Origin: Pseudomonas sp. UBA2684
GTDB taxonomy: Bacteria; Pseudomonadota; Gammaproteobacteria; Pseudomonadales; Pseudomonadaceae
Direction: 5' to 3'
Assembly (NCBI GenBank): GCA_002354655.1
Contig: DELY01000021.1
Coordinates: 1-55,409, forward strand
Length of the DNA stretch: 55,409 bases
In this document: in pieces, positions 44,364 to 53,879 of the stretch
How the letters are laid out: every line of letters starts with the position of its first letter
How positions within the stretch are numbered: the first letter of the stretch is position 1
Notes under the pieces: generated by a model
The model's input: only the letters and a program-made list of their open reading frames with translations
What the model was told of the DNA's origin: nothing
Database searches by the model: none
Made by a program: the position numbers and the translations under genes

Positions 44364-47300
44364 CAGAGCGTCGCCGGCAGTTTGAAGCTGCGCAGCAGGC
44401 CGATGTCGAACGGGTTCGGCGAGCGCTGGCTGTGCAGCAGGTAGTTGGCGTGCAGGCCGCCGAGATCGGCTTTGAGCATCAGCACGTCGCGGCCGCTGTG
44501 GTAGTCGACGTTCATCAAGTCGAGCAGGCGGAACAGCGACCAGGGGCCGGTGTTCTTCTCGATACCGACGCGGCGCCCGCTGAGTTCTTCGACCACCAGG
44601 CTGGTGCGCCCTTCGTCGGCCTCGGCTGGCCAGCTGAAGGCGGTCTGCACGATGGGGCCGTGGCGGTATTCCATCTGCTGGCTGCCGAAGCGGAAATCCG
44701 CGCGGCCCAGGCTGGAGTCCAGCGAGTAAGGCTCCAGCTTGAACAGCACCTTGGGTTCGTTGGGGTTCTCGGCGAAGAAGCTGCGGCGGATGGTTTGTGC
44801 GTGGCTCATCTGCAACAGGAACTCGCGCGACAACGGCAGGCCACGGCCATCCACACGGCGCAGCTGATACTGGTCGGCGGTGCCGCTGACGAACGGCTTG
44901 AGGTAACTGTCGAAGAAGCGTTGGGCGATACCCTGGCTCTTGAAGAACTCGCGGAAATCGGCAATCGCCACGTCGCTTTCACTGTGCGCGCTGAACGGAT
45001 AACGCTGCTTCAACGAGCCGTCGTAAGCGGCGTACAGCTCGCTCTTATAACGCTGATTGAGGTAGTGATAGGCGTCGTTGAGCACCAGCATCCAGCTGTC
45101 TTCGGCGAGCAGGCCGAGCCAGTTGCCGACCGGTTGCGGCAGGCGCGCGGCACTGCTGCGCACTTGGTTGATCGCATCACGCTGGCCGCCCATACGCGCC
45201 TTGGCCAGTTCGAACGCGGCCTGCTCCGGAGCACTGGCGTGCGCCAGGCTGGCCAGTTGCAGTTGCAGAGCATCCAGCGCCTGCAGGGTAGTGGCCAGTT
45301 CCGGGCCGGCACCGCCGTTTTCATCAAGCAAACGGTGCAGCGGTTCGAAGCGGCGCTCCAGGGTTTTACGCGCGGTATCCGGCAGATTTTTCACCAGTGC
45401 CGCTTGCGCCTGTTCGGCGGCAGCGCCGGCGAGCTTGGCGACTTTGCCCAGCTTGCCCTTGGCACCTTCCAGCGCTTCGGCGGCAGCACCGGCATCATCG
45501 GCGGCTTCGGCCATACCTTTGAAGCGGGTGTTGTCGCGCACTTCCACCAGCAGTTGCAGCAGCGGCGAGTTGGCGGCGGTTAGCCCGGCCAGTTGCAGGG
45601 CGCCCTGGTTGGCGCTGCCGACCGGCTCCAGCGTCAGCTGCGCCAGGGCTTCGCCCCAGTAGTTGGCGTAGTCGCGGAAGTACAGCTGCTCCATTTCCAC
45701 CAGCAGGCGGCTGAGGTCGTTGCTGCTCAAAGTGTCGCCTTCGCCGAGCACCCAGTTGTCGCGCAGGATGCCGCGCACCAGGTCGGCGCCCTGGGCGACG
45801 AACAGCTTGCGGTAGCCAGCCTGGGTGTAGAAGCCGGGAATGCTGTAGTCGCTGCCGGCGAACAGCCCGGCTTGCGGGCCAAGTTTCTGGCTCAGGCGGT
45901 AGTCCGGCAGGCTGCGCGCTTGTTCGCGCAACATGCGGTAGACCACGTTGGCCAGCGATTCGCTGCGCAGCACCTGGCGCGCCTGGGCCACCAGCGGCGC
46001 ATTTAACGAATAGGGCGTAAACGGTTCAGCCAGCAGGCGCTCGAAGTGACCGTTGAGGCCGCGCTGCGCGGCGCTATTGCCGGCGTAGCGCAGCGACCAG
46101 TCGGCGGCCAGCCATTCTTCGAGGAAGGCCTTGTCGCGGCGCTCTTCCAGGTTGAGCATGAGGTAGGCGCGCAGGCTATTGAGCAGGCGCTCGCGGTCAC
46201 CCAAGTTGGCGCGCACCTGCGCTTCCAGCTGGCGGCCGACGCGCGGCAGCAGCAGGTTTTCCAGTTCACCGCGGTAGGCGCGCTGCAGCGTTGGGTCGAC
46301 CTGTTCGCCCTGGTACAAGCCACCGCGTTGCAGGTAGCTCACCTCGCCTTTGCGCGGGAACACCTGGGTCGCCGCATAGCTGCTGTCCAACGCCTTGAGC
46401 GTTTGCAGCGCGTCGTCCTGGGCGCCGATCCCGCCGTGCTGGCGAGTCAGTTGCTGGGCGATCTCGCGCAGCTGTTCCAGGCGGCCGTGGTTGGCCGAGA
46501 AACCGTTGGCCCAGAGCACGCCGAACAGGGCCAGGCAGGCGAAAGCACAGGCGTACATGGCGCGCTGGCCCCAGTCGATACGGCGGACTTCCTTCTGGTC
46601 GAGGCCGGCGAGGTCGGCTTCGGGGAAGATCACCCGGCTGAGCAGTTGGTTGATAAAGCGCGCGCGGCCGCTGCGGAAAGTCGGTAGGGCGCTGCTGGCC
46701 AGGCCGAGATTGCGGCCAATGCCAGCGGTGGTTGGGTCGAGTTGCTCGTTCAGTTGCGGTGCGCTGGTCAGGTAGAAGCCGCGCAACTGGCTGGCGCGCT
46801 GGTAGCGGTTACCGGTAAAGGCCAGCTCGACGAACAGGCACAGGCGTTCGCCGATTTGCCCGAGCTGGTGCGGGAAGTCGAGGATACGCCCGCGGCGCTG
46901 GGTGTCGCGCTCCTGGTGCATGCGCAGGATCACCTGACTATTGAGGCGGCGCAGCAGTTCTTCGAACTCCTGGCGGATCACCTGTACGTCGGTGGCGTTC
47001 TGCTCTTTGCGGAAGCTCGCGCCGAGTACCTGATCGCTTTCTTCGCGTGACAGCTGGTCGAAGAACTCATCGAAGCCCAGCACCTTGTCGGCCTTGCTCA
47101 GCACCAGGTACACCGGGACATCGGCACCCAGGCGCTGGTGAATATCCTGCAGACGCTGACGGGTCTGGCGGGCGAGGTTTTCCAATTCGATTTCGCTGCC
47201 GCCTTGCAGCTGCTCCACCGGAATGTTGACCAGCACGCCATTCAGTGGACGCGCGCGGCGTTTGCGCAGCAGGCCCAGCAGGGTGTCCCAGGCACGGCTG

Positions 47301-47902
47301 TCGATGGCCGGGTCGGGCTGAGTCAGGTAGCGCCCGGCGGTGTCGATCAGCACGGCGTGGTCGGCGAAATACCAGTCGGCATAACGGGTGCCGGAAACGT
47401 CCTTGGTCAGACGTTGCTGGTCACCGCGATTGAGCGGGAAGTCCAGGCCGGAGAAGTCCAGCAGGCTGGTCTTGCCACTGCTCTGTGGGCCGAGCAGCAG
47501 GTACCAGGGCAGCTCGTTGCGCCATTTTTCGCTACGGCCGCGGTACAGGCTGGAGCGTTTGAGGGTGTGCAGGGCCTGCTTGAAACGATTGCGCAGCTCG
47601 AGCTGCTCCTCGTTGATCAGGCCTTCGCGGCGCAGGCGCTCCTGGGCATCGGCGTCGTCTTCCTCGGCCTTCTTGCGGGCGGTGGCCTTCCAGCTGGCGA
47701 ACACCATGGCCAGGCCCCAGATCAGGAACAACCCGCTGATGCTCAGCAGGCGGCTGGTGGCCGATTCCCAGAATTTGTAATCGTTGACCGCGAGCAGCGG
47801 GCCGACAAACCACACCAGCAGCGCTAGAACTAATACCAGACACAGGCTCCATACCCAGGTCTTGCGGAAAAATGCGGCTAACTTGCCGAAAAAACTCTTC
47901 AT
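44363..47902 (-). CDS. tssM: TssM (IcmF), inner-membrane T6SS core protein
   Basis: 1179 aa. Two membrane segments near the N-terminus (about 17-38 and 51-70), then a cytoplasmic GTPase-like domain with Walker A LLGPQSSGKTSLL (138-145 core). A third membrane segment follows near residue 445 (AMYACAFACLALFGVLWANG), and then a long periplasmic region that contacts the TssJ lipoprotein. It forms the membrane complex with TssJ and TssL. Its ATG overlaps the tssL stop (ATGA). Confidence 0.96.
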   Translation of the reverse strand: MKSFFGKLAAFFRKTWVWSLCLVLVLALLVWFVGPLLAVNDYKFWESATSRLLSISGLFLIWGLAMVFASWKATARKKAEEDDADAQERLRREGLINEEQLELRNRFKQALHTLKRSSLYRGRSEKWRNELPWYLLLGPQSSGKTSLLDFSGLDFPLNRGDQQRLTKDVSGTRYADWYFADHAVLIDTAGRYLTQPDPAIDSRAWDTLLGLLRKRRARPLNGVLVNIPVEQLQGGSEIELENLARQTRQRLQDIHQRLGADVPVYLVLSKADKVLGFDEFFDQLSREESDQVLGASFRKEQNATDVQVIRQEFEELLRRLNSQVILRMHQERDTQRRGRILDFPHQLGQIGERLCLFVELAFTGNRYQRASQLRGFYLTSAPQLNEQLDPTTAGIGRNLGLASSALPTFRSGRARFINQLLSRVIFPEADLAGLDQKEVRRIDWGQRAMYACAFACLALFGVLWANGFSANHGRLEQLREIAQQLTRQHGGIGAQDDALQTLKALDSSYAATQVFPRKGEVSYLQRGGLYQGEQVDPTLQRAYRGELENLLLPRVGRQLEAQVRANLGDRERLLNSLRAYLMLNLEERRDKAFLEEWLAADWSLRYAGNSAAQRGLNGHFERLLAEPFTPYSLNAPLVAQARQVLRSESLANVVYRMLREQARSLPDYRLSQKLGPQAGLFAGSDYSIPGFYTQAGYRKLFVAQGADLVRGILRDNWVLGEGDTLSSNDLSRLLVEMEQLYFRDYANYWGEALAQLTLEPVGSANQGALQLAGLTAANSPLLQLLVEVRDNTRFKGMAEAADDAGAAAEALEGAKGKLGKVAKLAGAAAEQAQAALVKNLPDTARKTLERRFEPLHRLLDENGGAGPELATTLQALDALQLQLASLAHASAPEQAAFELAKARMGGQRDAINQVRSSAARLPQPVGNWLGLLAEDSWMLVLNDAYHYLNQRYKSELYAAYDGSLKQRYPFSAHSESDVAIADFREFFKSQGIAQRFFDSYLKPFVSGTADQYQLRRVDGRGLPLSREFLLQMSHAQTIRRSFFAENPNEPKVLFKLEPYSLDSSLGRADFRFGSQQMEYRHGPIVQTAFSWPAEADEGRTSLVVEELSGRRVGIEKNTGPWSLFRLLDLMNVDYHSGRDVLMLKADLGGLHANYLLHSQRSPNPFDIGLLRSFKLPATL

Positions 47903-48780
47903 TTCAGATCATCCATGCTTACACCCGCAGACGGGTCGAGTTGCTCGTACGGCTGCAAAATAGTTTCGCGCTGCTCGCCCAATACCCAGGCGAAACCGCC
48001 ATACATCACCACCAGGCACACCAGGGTGAACAGCGCCACCAGCCACCACGGCACGATGCGCACCAGGCGCCGGCGGGTGTCTTTCAGACCCTGCCAGTGC
48101 GGCGAAACCTCGCGCGGCACGTCACCACGCATCTGGCGGATCTGCCGATAGAGGCTGTCGCGTACCGCTTCCAGTTCGAGCATGCCGCGCGGCAGCACGC
48201 GGTACTTGCCCTCGAAACCGAGCGACAGGCACAGGTACATCAGCTCGAGCATCGGCAGGTGCTTGACCGGGTTGCGCGACAGGCGCTCGAGCAGCTGGAA
48301 GAACTTCTCGCCGCCGAAGGTCTCGTTGTGGAACGAGGACAGCAGGCTCATCTGCGACCACTCGCTCTCGTTGCCCCAGGGCGTGGTCACCACGGCCTCG
48401 TCGACCACGGTGCAGAGCACGTAGCGGGCCGCCATTACCTGGCTGCTTTCCGCGCCTTCATGCAGGGCGCGGTGTTCGAACAGCTTGATCGCGCTGGCCA
48501 GGCGCTGGTTCAGCGCGTGCATGTCTTCGCTGTCGAAGCTGTGCTTGAGCCGCACCACTTCCGAGAGCAAAGTGGCGGCGGCTGCGACCAGCGGGTTGAG
48601 GCTGATATTGAAGCTCTCGGCCGGGCGCAGGCGTGCGGCATAAATCATCCGCTCTTCCAGCTGCTCGAATTTTGGCGGCGCGGCGAAGTCAGTCAGCGGG
48701 CTGTGCGCGGGGGCATCACCTTTGCGGTTGAGGATGACGGTTTTGTCGTCCTGGCCGTATTCCATTTCCTTGGTCGTCAT
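47899..48780 (-). CDS. tssL: TssL (DotU/IcmH), inner-membrane T6SS core protein
   Basis: 293 aa. The cytoplasmic hook domain contains PAESFNISLNPLVAAAATLL and VVDEAVVTTPWGNESEWSQ, with a single C-tail membrane segment near residue 245-268 (WWLVALFTLVCLVVMYGGFA). It lacks an OmpA-like peptidoglycan-binding extension. It partners TssM and docks the baseplate through TssK. It starts 2 bases after the tssK stop. Confidence 0.95.
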   Translation of the reverse strand: MTTKEMEYGQDDKTVILNRKGDAPAHSPLTDFAAPPKFEQLEERMIYAARLRPAESFNISLNPLVAAAATLLSEVVRLKHSFDSEDMHALNQRLASAIKLFEHRALHEGAESSQVMAARYVLCTVVDEAVVTTPWGNESEWSQMSLLSSFHNETFGGEKFFQLLERLSRNPVKHLPMLELMYLCLSLGFEGKYRVLPRGMLELEAVRDSLYRQIRQMRGDVPREVSPHWQGLKDTRRRLVRIVPWWLVALFTLVCLVVMYGGFAWVLGEQRETILQPYEQLDPSAGVSMDDLK

Positions 48781-48782
48781 AA

Positions 48783-50114
48783 TCAGTTCCTGATCGCCCA
48801 GAATTTCATCTCAAGCCCGGAGAACTCGCCGGACACGTGGAAAGCGAAGCCGCCGGAGCGTTCCAGCTGCGCCAGTTCCTCGGAGCCCAGTTCCAGGGCG
48901 AAGTAGGTCTTGCCCGAGTGGAAGGGGATCTGCCGTGGTGCTACGGGCATCGGTTTGACCTTGATGCCCGGCAGGTGCAGGTTGACCAGCTGGCGAATCT
49001 GCTCCACCGGGCCGACCTTGAGGTGTGCCGGCAGGCGCTGGCGCAGCTCTTCCGAGTCGCACTGGGCGCTGGCGGCGAGGACGAAGGTGGAGGTGGCGAG
49101 CAGCTTGTGGTCGTGCAGCGGCGACACCTGAATGCCGTACTGACGCTGCTGCAGCAGCATTTCGATGGCGTGCTGTTCCAGCACCATCGACAGCACCTGG
49201 CGGATCGCATCCATCAGCTTGCGGAAGCTCACGCCCTGATCGCTGTGCAGATAACGGCCTTCCAGGCGCGGGCGTTTGATCTCGCTGGAGAAGGTCGCCA
49301 GCTCACCGAGCAGGCCGAGCAACTCGCGGTAGATCTGCTCCGGGTGCACCTGTTCGATGCCCAGGTAATGGCGCAGCACCGGCTCGAAGCGGTTGATCAG
49401 TTGCAGCATCATAAAATCGCCGACTTCGGCACCGCCGACCTTGCCGGTGGCGCGAATACGTTCGGCAAGAATGTCGCCACGGTGGGCGAGCATGCTGATC
49501 ACTTCCTTGAGGCAGCTGAGCAGGTAGCCGGAAGCCTGGAAGTTGACATAGGTCGGGATGAACTCGGGGTCGATGCTGATCACCCCGTCCGGGGTGGTGT
49601 CGAGCACGTCGCACAGTTGCAGTTTGACGTAAGCCTGGTCGCTCTGTTGCTCACCGAGCAGCAGGCGGAAATCCGGGCGGCCGCAGCTGACCTGACTAGC
49701 CGCGCTGTCGCCGGCGTTGGAGTCGGCGACTTCTTCGTCGAAAGCGGTGAAGCGCGCCAGCACATCCTGCTGATCCGGGCGGCGGCTTTCGATGTGGTTA
49801 CCGGTGACCAGCGGCAGCGCCAGGTACACCGGGGTGTTGCCGGTATTCGGTGGCACGTCGAGGGCCAGCGGTTCGCGCTCAGCGCCGATATCGAACAGGC
49901 TGCCATCGGGCAGGATGCCGCTGGCCTTGCTCACCACCAGTTTGCCCATGTTGAGGAACTGGCGGTCGATCTCCAGCTCGAAAAAGCCCCAGGCATAGCT
50001 GCCCAGCTTTTGCGTGCGGGTTTTGAATTGGTAATCGTAGTAACGGTCGCTTTGCTGAAAGTGCTGCGGGCGCAGCAGCATGCCTTCCTGCCAGACCACT
50101 TTATGTTGGGTCAT
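48783..50114 (-). CDS. tssK: TssK, T6SS baseplate protein
   Basis: 443 aa. N-terminal VWQEGMLLRPQHFQQSDRYY is diagnostic of TssK, followed by the shoulder/head domains. TssK trimers link the baseplate (TssFGE) to the membrane complex (TssLM). It starts 3 bases after the tssJ stop and is followed by tssL, the HSI-II order. Confidence 0.96.
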   Translation of the reverse strand: MTQHKVVWQEGMLLRPQHFQQSDRYYDYQFKTRTQKLGSYAWGFFELEIDRQFLNMGKLVVSKASGILPDGSLFDIGAEREPLALDVPPNTGNTPVYLALPLVTGNHIESRRPDQQDVLARFTAFDEEVADSNAGDSAASQVSCGRPDFRLLLGEQQSDQAYVKLQLCDVLDTTPDGVISIDPEFIPTYVNFQASGYLLSCLKEVISMLAHRGDILAERIRATGKVGGAEVGDFMMLQLINRFEPVLRHYLGIEQVHPEQIYRELLGLLGELATFSSEIKRPRLEGRYLHSDQGVSFRKLMDAIRQVLSMVLEQHAIEMLLQQRQYGIQVSPLHDHKLLATSTFVLAASAQCDSEELRQRLPAHLKVGPVEQIRQLVNLHLPGIKVKPMPVAPRQIPFHSGKTYFALELGSEELAQLERSGGFAFHVSGEFSGLEMKFWAIRN

Positions 50115-50117
50115 GGC

Positions 50118-50600
50118 TTATTCCTCGCCCTGGGTCGTGTCGTCGACGGTCTTGATGCCCTGGGCATCCAGGTTCAGTACGACCTGATTGCGCGCCTGGG
50201 CTTGCAGCGGAATCACCACGCGCCAGCTGGCTTCCGGCAGATCGCGGTAGGCCGCGAGCACCCCGACATAGCGACTGCCTTCCTGCACCGAGAGCTTCAA
50301 CTCGCGGGTTTCGCCGGGCCTTAACTCAAGCTCTTCGAGGGTCACCAGGTCTGGCGCCAGGGCTTCTTTCGGGCGCTGATAGAGCGAGAAGAAATCGGCG
50401 CTCTCGAAGGCCACCGGGTGCTTCAGTTCGATCAGCCGCAGCACGATCGGCGAGGGCCGCCCGTTGAGGTCTGGGTTGAGTTGCTCACTGCCGGTCAGGC
50501 TAAGGTCGAGCTTGGTCATCTTCGAGTAGGGCGACAACGACGAGCAGCCGCCGAGGGTCAGCAGCGCGGCGAGCAGCGCCAGGGGGAAAAAACGGAGCAT
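50118..50600 (-). CDS. tssJ: TssJ, outer-membrane T6SS lipoprotein
   Basis: 160 aa from ATG 50600 (AAGG 9 nt upstream; ATGs at 50609 and 50606 sit too close to it, though the first overlaps the fha stop). The signal peptide ends in lipobox TLGGC. The mature beta-sandwich shows SPIVLRLIELKHPVAFESAD and the C-terminal VVLNLDAQGIKTVDD. It anchors the TssLM complex to the outer membrane. Confidence 0.93.
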   Translation of the reverse strand: MLRFFPLALLAALLTLGGCSSLSPYSKMTKLDLSLTGSEQLNPDLNGRPSPIVLRLIELKHPVAFESADFFSLYQRPKEALAPDLVTLEELELRPGETRELKLSVQEGSRYVGVLAAYRDLPEASWRVVIPLQAQARNQVVLNLDAQGIKTVDDTTQGEE

Positions 50601-50605
50601 GGACA

Positions 50606-51805
50606 TCATCCTTGAGCGTCGGTATTGAGGGTGGCGATCAGGCGAACCTGTTCTTCATAGGTAGTGGCAAAATCGCGGGCGAACAGGCGGTCGCTCCAGT
50701 CGTCGTTCTGCTCCAGCGCGCTGTGCAGGCGGCGATAGGCGCGCCAGCGGCTGCCGGCGGTGGCGAGCAGCGGCTTGCGGCCTTCGCGCTCGAAGCGCAG
50801 GCTCAGTTGCTCCGGCGACAGCTGCTCGAACATGCCCTTGACCGCCGCACGGCTGGCGGCGAGCAGCGCCACCTGATGCGCCTGCAAGTCGCGAAAGCCG
50901 TGGCGAATGGCCTGCTCGGCGCTGAGTTGGCCGGCTTTCTTACCGCCGCGCAGCAAGGCGTTGAGCGCTTCGCTGCTGTCGGCGGTGTGCTTGAGCGGGT
51001 TGTTGCCGGCGCTCTGCACCGTGGTCAGCGCCAAGCGCAGTTCGTTTTTCAGCTCGCTACGGGTACGCAGGCTCTGTTGCAGGCTGCCGACGCTCTGTTT
51101 GAGCAGCTTGGCGGCGTGCAGGGCCAGGGCTTCGCGGGCGTCGTCATCCAGATCGTCGAGTGTGACCCCAAGAGCCTCGCCGAATTTTTCCCAGAAGGTA
51201 GGCGGCAAGCGCACCGGCTCTGGCGCGCGTTGGCGCGGCGGTTCGGGCGTTGGCGCAACCAATTGCGGCAGCAGCAGGTTTTCTTCGTCGATCTGTGCGT
51301 AATCACGTTGCTGCGCCTGCACGTTATGCGGGCGCAGGATCGCCGTCAGGTCGTCGACTTCCGCATACACGCGCTCCTGTTGATCGAGCGCGGTCAGCGG
51401 GTCGAGGTCGAGAAAGGCATCGTCCGGGATAATGCTGCCGGCCGGCTGCGCACGGCCGATATCGCCTTCGAACAACGCCGGGTCGCGGATCAGCCGCGCG
51501 CGAATCTCGAAATCGCCCAGGCAATACACGCTGCCATGCCCAATGCGCTGCGCCTCGCCCTTGCGCAGGCTGGCACCGCTGTCTTTGAGCTGCACGCCGT
51601 TGCTGCTGGTGTCGGTCAGGTAGAACGCCCCGTCACGGTAGCTGACCTCGGCATGCCGGCTGGACAGCACGCGCTTGCGATCCGGAATCACCCAGTCGCA
51701 GTCCTCCGCACGGCCAATGATGCCGCCGGCCTGCTTGAAGGTTTTGGTGGTCAATAGACCTGGCACGAACTGCTGTGCACTGACCACATCGAAGACCAGT
51801 TCCAT
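50606..51805 (-). CDS. fha: Fha, FHA-domain T6SS protein (TagH/ImpI family)
   Basis: 399 aa from ATG 51805, with AAGGAG upstream; 42 further in-frame residues overlap the small lipoprotein gene and are rejected. The FHA fold is near residues 1-100 (GGIIGRAEDCDWVIPDRKRV, SSRHAEVSYRDGAFYLTDTS, SNGVQL), followed by a linker and a C-terminal ImpI/VasC-type domain (FWEKFGEALGVTLDDLDDDA, LRFEREGRKPLLATAGSRWR). FHA domains bind phosphothreonine, so it is the likely target of Stk1/Stp1 control. Confidence 0.94.
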   Translation of the reverse strand: MELVFDVVSAQQFVPGLLTTKTFKQAGGIIGRAEDCDWVIPDRKRVLSSRHAEVSYRDGAFYLTDTSSNGVQLKDSGASLRKGEAQRIGHGSVYCLGDFEIRARLIRDPALFEGDIGRAQPAGSIIPDDAFLDLDPLTALDQQERVYAEVDDLTAILRPHNVQAQQRDYAQIDEENLLLPQLVAPTPEPPRQRAPEPVRLPPTFWEKFGEALGVTLDDLDDDAREALALHAAKLLKQSVGSLQQSLRTRSELKNELRLALTTVQSAGNNPLKHTADSSEALNALLRGGKKAGQLSAEQAIRHGFRDLQAHQVALLAASRAAVKGMFEQLSPEQLSLRFEREGRKPLLATAGSRWRAYRRLHSALEQNDDWSDRLFARDFATTYEEQVRLIATLNTDAQG

Positions 51806-51824
51806 GGTGTTTAACTCCTTGCGG

Positions 51825-51953
51825 TCAGTTGCCGCGTTGCACTGCTTGCGGTTCGCCCAAGGGGCGGTATTCGTTGTCGCTGAACTTGTAGTTACCGCTG
51901 CAGGCGGAGAGGCATAGAGCGAGTAGGACAATTGGCCAGTAGTGGATATTCAT
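51825..51953 (-). CDS. Small T6SS-associated lipoprotein (42 aa, OrfX-like)
   Basis: A 42-aa protein read directly from the bases: MNIHYWPIVLLALCLSACSG, then NYKFSDNEYRPLGEPQAVQR and GN. The lipobox LSAC makes the mature lipopeptide about 25 residues. AAGGA lies 8 nt before the ATG and the stop is 19 bases before fha. The YRPLG.P.AV.RG tail resembles, from memory, tiny lipoproteins located beside fha in pseudomonad HSI-II clusters. It is easy to miss because of its size. The role is unknown; an accessory to the TssJLM complex is a guess. Confidence 0.75.
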   Translation of the reverse strand: MNIHYWPIVLLALCLSACSGNYKFSDNEYRPLGEPQAVQRGN

Positions 51954-52039
51954 AATTGCATCCTTGTATTGCCTAACGTATTCAGAACCGTGTCATATGC
52001 TTTGTGCGAATAAGCTGAGTGCGCTTTTATGTTTCGCAC

Positions 52040-52930
52040 TTATTGTTTTTCCAGCGCTTTTATGGGCGGGTCTTGGTAGTCTTCGTCAATCGCTATTCCG
52101 GCCGCGCGAAGTGTTTTCTCGTCGCGGCTGCGAATAGTTATATATTTATTCTTTAGCTCCGGGATCAATGATATCCAGTCCCTTTGCTGCTCTTCCGTTT
52201 CAAATGATTTTTTCCAATATTTAGCATCGGTCTGGAGCTCAAGCGTAATAAGATAAGTCCCTTTGTTTTGCGGTTCAGTTTGGGATTTTTGTCGCCACGC
52301 ATTCAATGTCATATAAAGGCCGTTATTATAAAAATCCCACGAATAGAAACTTCCCCATTTCATCCAGCGCTCCATGTCGAGTGTATAGTCCGGGTCGAAC
52401 CAAGGATGGCTGGATATATAAACGCCATGCACAGTGTCAGCAGAATGGATTTTTTCAGCTTGGGAACCGGAAACTCTGGGAGACGTGGGAGAAATCAGGC
52501 GACTCCAGCCATTACTCTTAATTGTTTCAATTATTGCGTAGATAAATGCTTTGTTTTCTTCATGGCTGCTGTCATCCGGGAGGCCGCGAACAGTCAGCTG
52601 AAAATTATCAATCTCACTGCTTGCCTGCATGTTGCTAGAGGTAGTTATGGCTACGACATTTTTGAGTGTCAGTCGCTGACCGCTCTGCTCAATGAAAATA
52701 CTTGGCAAATTAGGCTCGTTCATCGAACGGCCAAATTCGTATGAGCAAAAATCGGCCTCTTTAAGGCAGTCTTGCTCGAACTGTAACGGCGATCGGGCAA
52801 GAAAGCCTTTGAAGGTTTCGTTGAACCTCAGTTCGACGGAGATTGTTTCAGCCATCGTGCTGTTCTCTTTTTTGTTGTCGTCTTTGCAGGCATTGAGGAG
52901 AAAAACCAACAAGAGCCAATAGGGCTTCAT
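52040..52930 (-). CDS. Lipoprotein, candidate immunity (paralog 2)
   Basis: 296 aa from ATG 52930 (MKPYWLLLVFLLNACKDD), lipobox LNAC. It is a clear paralog of the next gene: shared blocks include CLKEADFCSYEFGRSMNEPN, DMERWMKWGSFYSWDFYNNG and the C-terminus AAGIAIDEDYQDPPIKALEK. No known family is recognised. It is lower in GC than the T6SS core genes. As part of a tandem pair after a putative effector it is a likely immunity lipoprotein, perhaps diversified to protect against a variant toxin. Confidence 0.75.
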   Translation of the reverse strand: MKPYWLLLVFLLNACKDDNKKENSTMAETISVELRFNETFKGFLARSPLQFEQDCLKEADFCSYEFGRSMNEPNLPSIFIEQSGQRLTLKNVVAITTSSNMQASSEIDNFQLTVRGLPDDSSHEENKAFIYAIIETIKSNGWSRLISPTSPRVSGSQAEKIHSADTVHGVYISSHPWFDPDYTLDMERWMKWGSFYSWDFYNNGLYMTLNAWRQKSQTEPQNKGTYLITLELQTDAKYWKKSFETEEQQRDWISLIPELKNKYITIRSRDEKTLRAAGIAIDEDYQDPPIKALEKQ

Positions 52931-52988
52931 GCGCCATTCTGCCAAGTTTCAATTTTTGCCAAAGCCATGTTTCATGGTTCCCTATCCA

Positions 52989-53879
52989 TCATTTTGTCAG
53001 GGCCTTAATGGACGGATCTTGATAGTTCTCGTCAATTGCTATTCCTGCTGCACGGGCTTTAGCCTCTAGCTCTTTGCGCTGCTGCTTATAGCCTTCGAGA
53101 CGCTCAGGCAGGAGTTCTTTCCAGCGGGTCCTATCTTCTTTTTCAGTGAAGCCTGAAAGCCAATATTCGGTCTCGGTTAAAAATTCCAATGTAATGAGGT
53201 AGGTAGCTCTTTCTTTGGGCGCGTCATCTGAATCCCGGCGCCAAGCCTTGAGGTGCAAATAGGCACCATCGTTATAGAAATACCAATTATAGAAAGAGCC
53301 GAATTTAAGCCAGCGCTCTAGGTCAATTTTATGGCTGGGCTCGAGCCATGGATGGCTCATTACGTAGCTGCCCAATACATCGTCCGCCGATGCTATTTTA
53401 TTGGCTTCCGTGCCTGGGATTCTTGGGTCGGAGGGAAAGTAGTAATATTCCCAGCCAGCTAGCTCTATCTTCTCTATCAACGAATATATGAAATCACGAT
53501 ACTCTTCATGCAGGCTGTTGCTAGGAATGCTGCGTAGGATCAGGGTTAAATTATGAACCTCGTCACCTCTTTCGTCATTGACTACGATTGTAATATTCGT
53601 TACTTGCTCCAGGGTTAGAGGCGTATTGCCATGTTTCATCAGAATTGTTGGAAGATTTGGCTCGGCGGCTCGGCGTTCAATTTCATACCAGCACATACCG
53701 ACTTCTTTTAAGCAGCTAGATATGAATTCAACAGGGCTGGATGCGAGAAGCTCTGTAATTGACTCATGCAGTGCTACTTCAACAATAGGATGTTCATTCG
53801 TCATGTTCGCACCTTTGCTATTACTTGTGTCGTTGCAGCCATTAAGGAAAAAAATCAGTAGAATCCAATAGGGCTTCAT
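52989..53879 (-). CDS. Lipoprotein, candidate immunity (paralog 1)
   Basis: 296 aa from ATG 53879, which overlaps the stop of the DUF2515-like gene as ATGA. The signal peptide is MKPYWILLIFFLNGCND with lipobox LNGC. It is similar to its neighbour along the whole length (CLKEVGMCWYEIERRAAEPN, DLERWLKFGSFYNWYFYNDG, AAGIAIDENYQDPSIKALTK). Being translationally coupled, this copy is the more likely cognate immunity protein. Confidence 0.78.
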   Translation of the reverse strand: MKPYWILLIFFLNGCNDTSNSKGANMTNEHPIVEVALHESITELLASSPVEFISSCLKEVGMCWYEIERRAAEPNLPTILMKHGNTPLTLEQVTNITIVVNDERGDEVHNLTLILRSIPSNSLHEEYRDFIYSLIEKIELAGWEYYYFPSDPRIPGTEANKIASADDVLGSYVMSHPWLEPSHKIDLERWLKFGSFYNWYFYNDGAYLHLKAWRRDSDDAPKERATYLITLEFLTETEYWLSGFTEKEDRTRWKELLPERLEGYKQQRKELEAKARAAGIAIDENYQDPSIKALTK

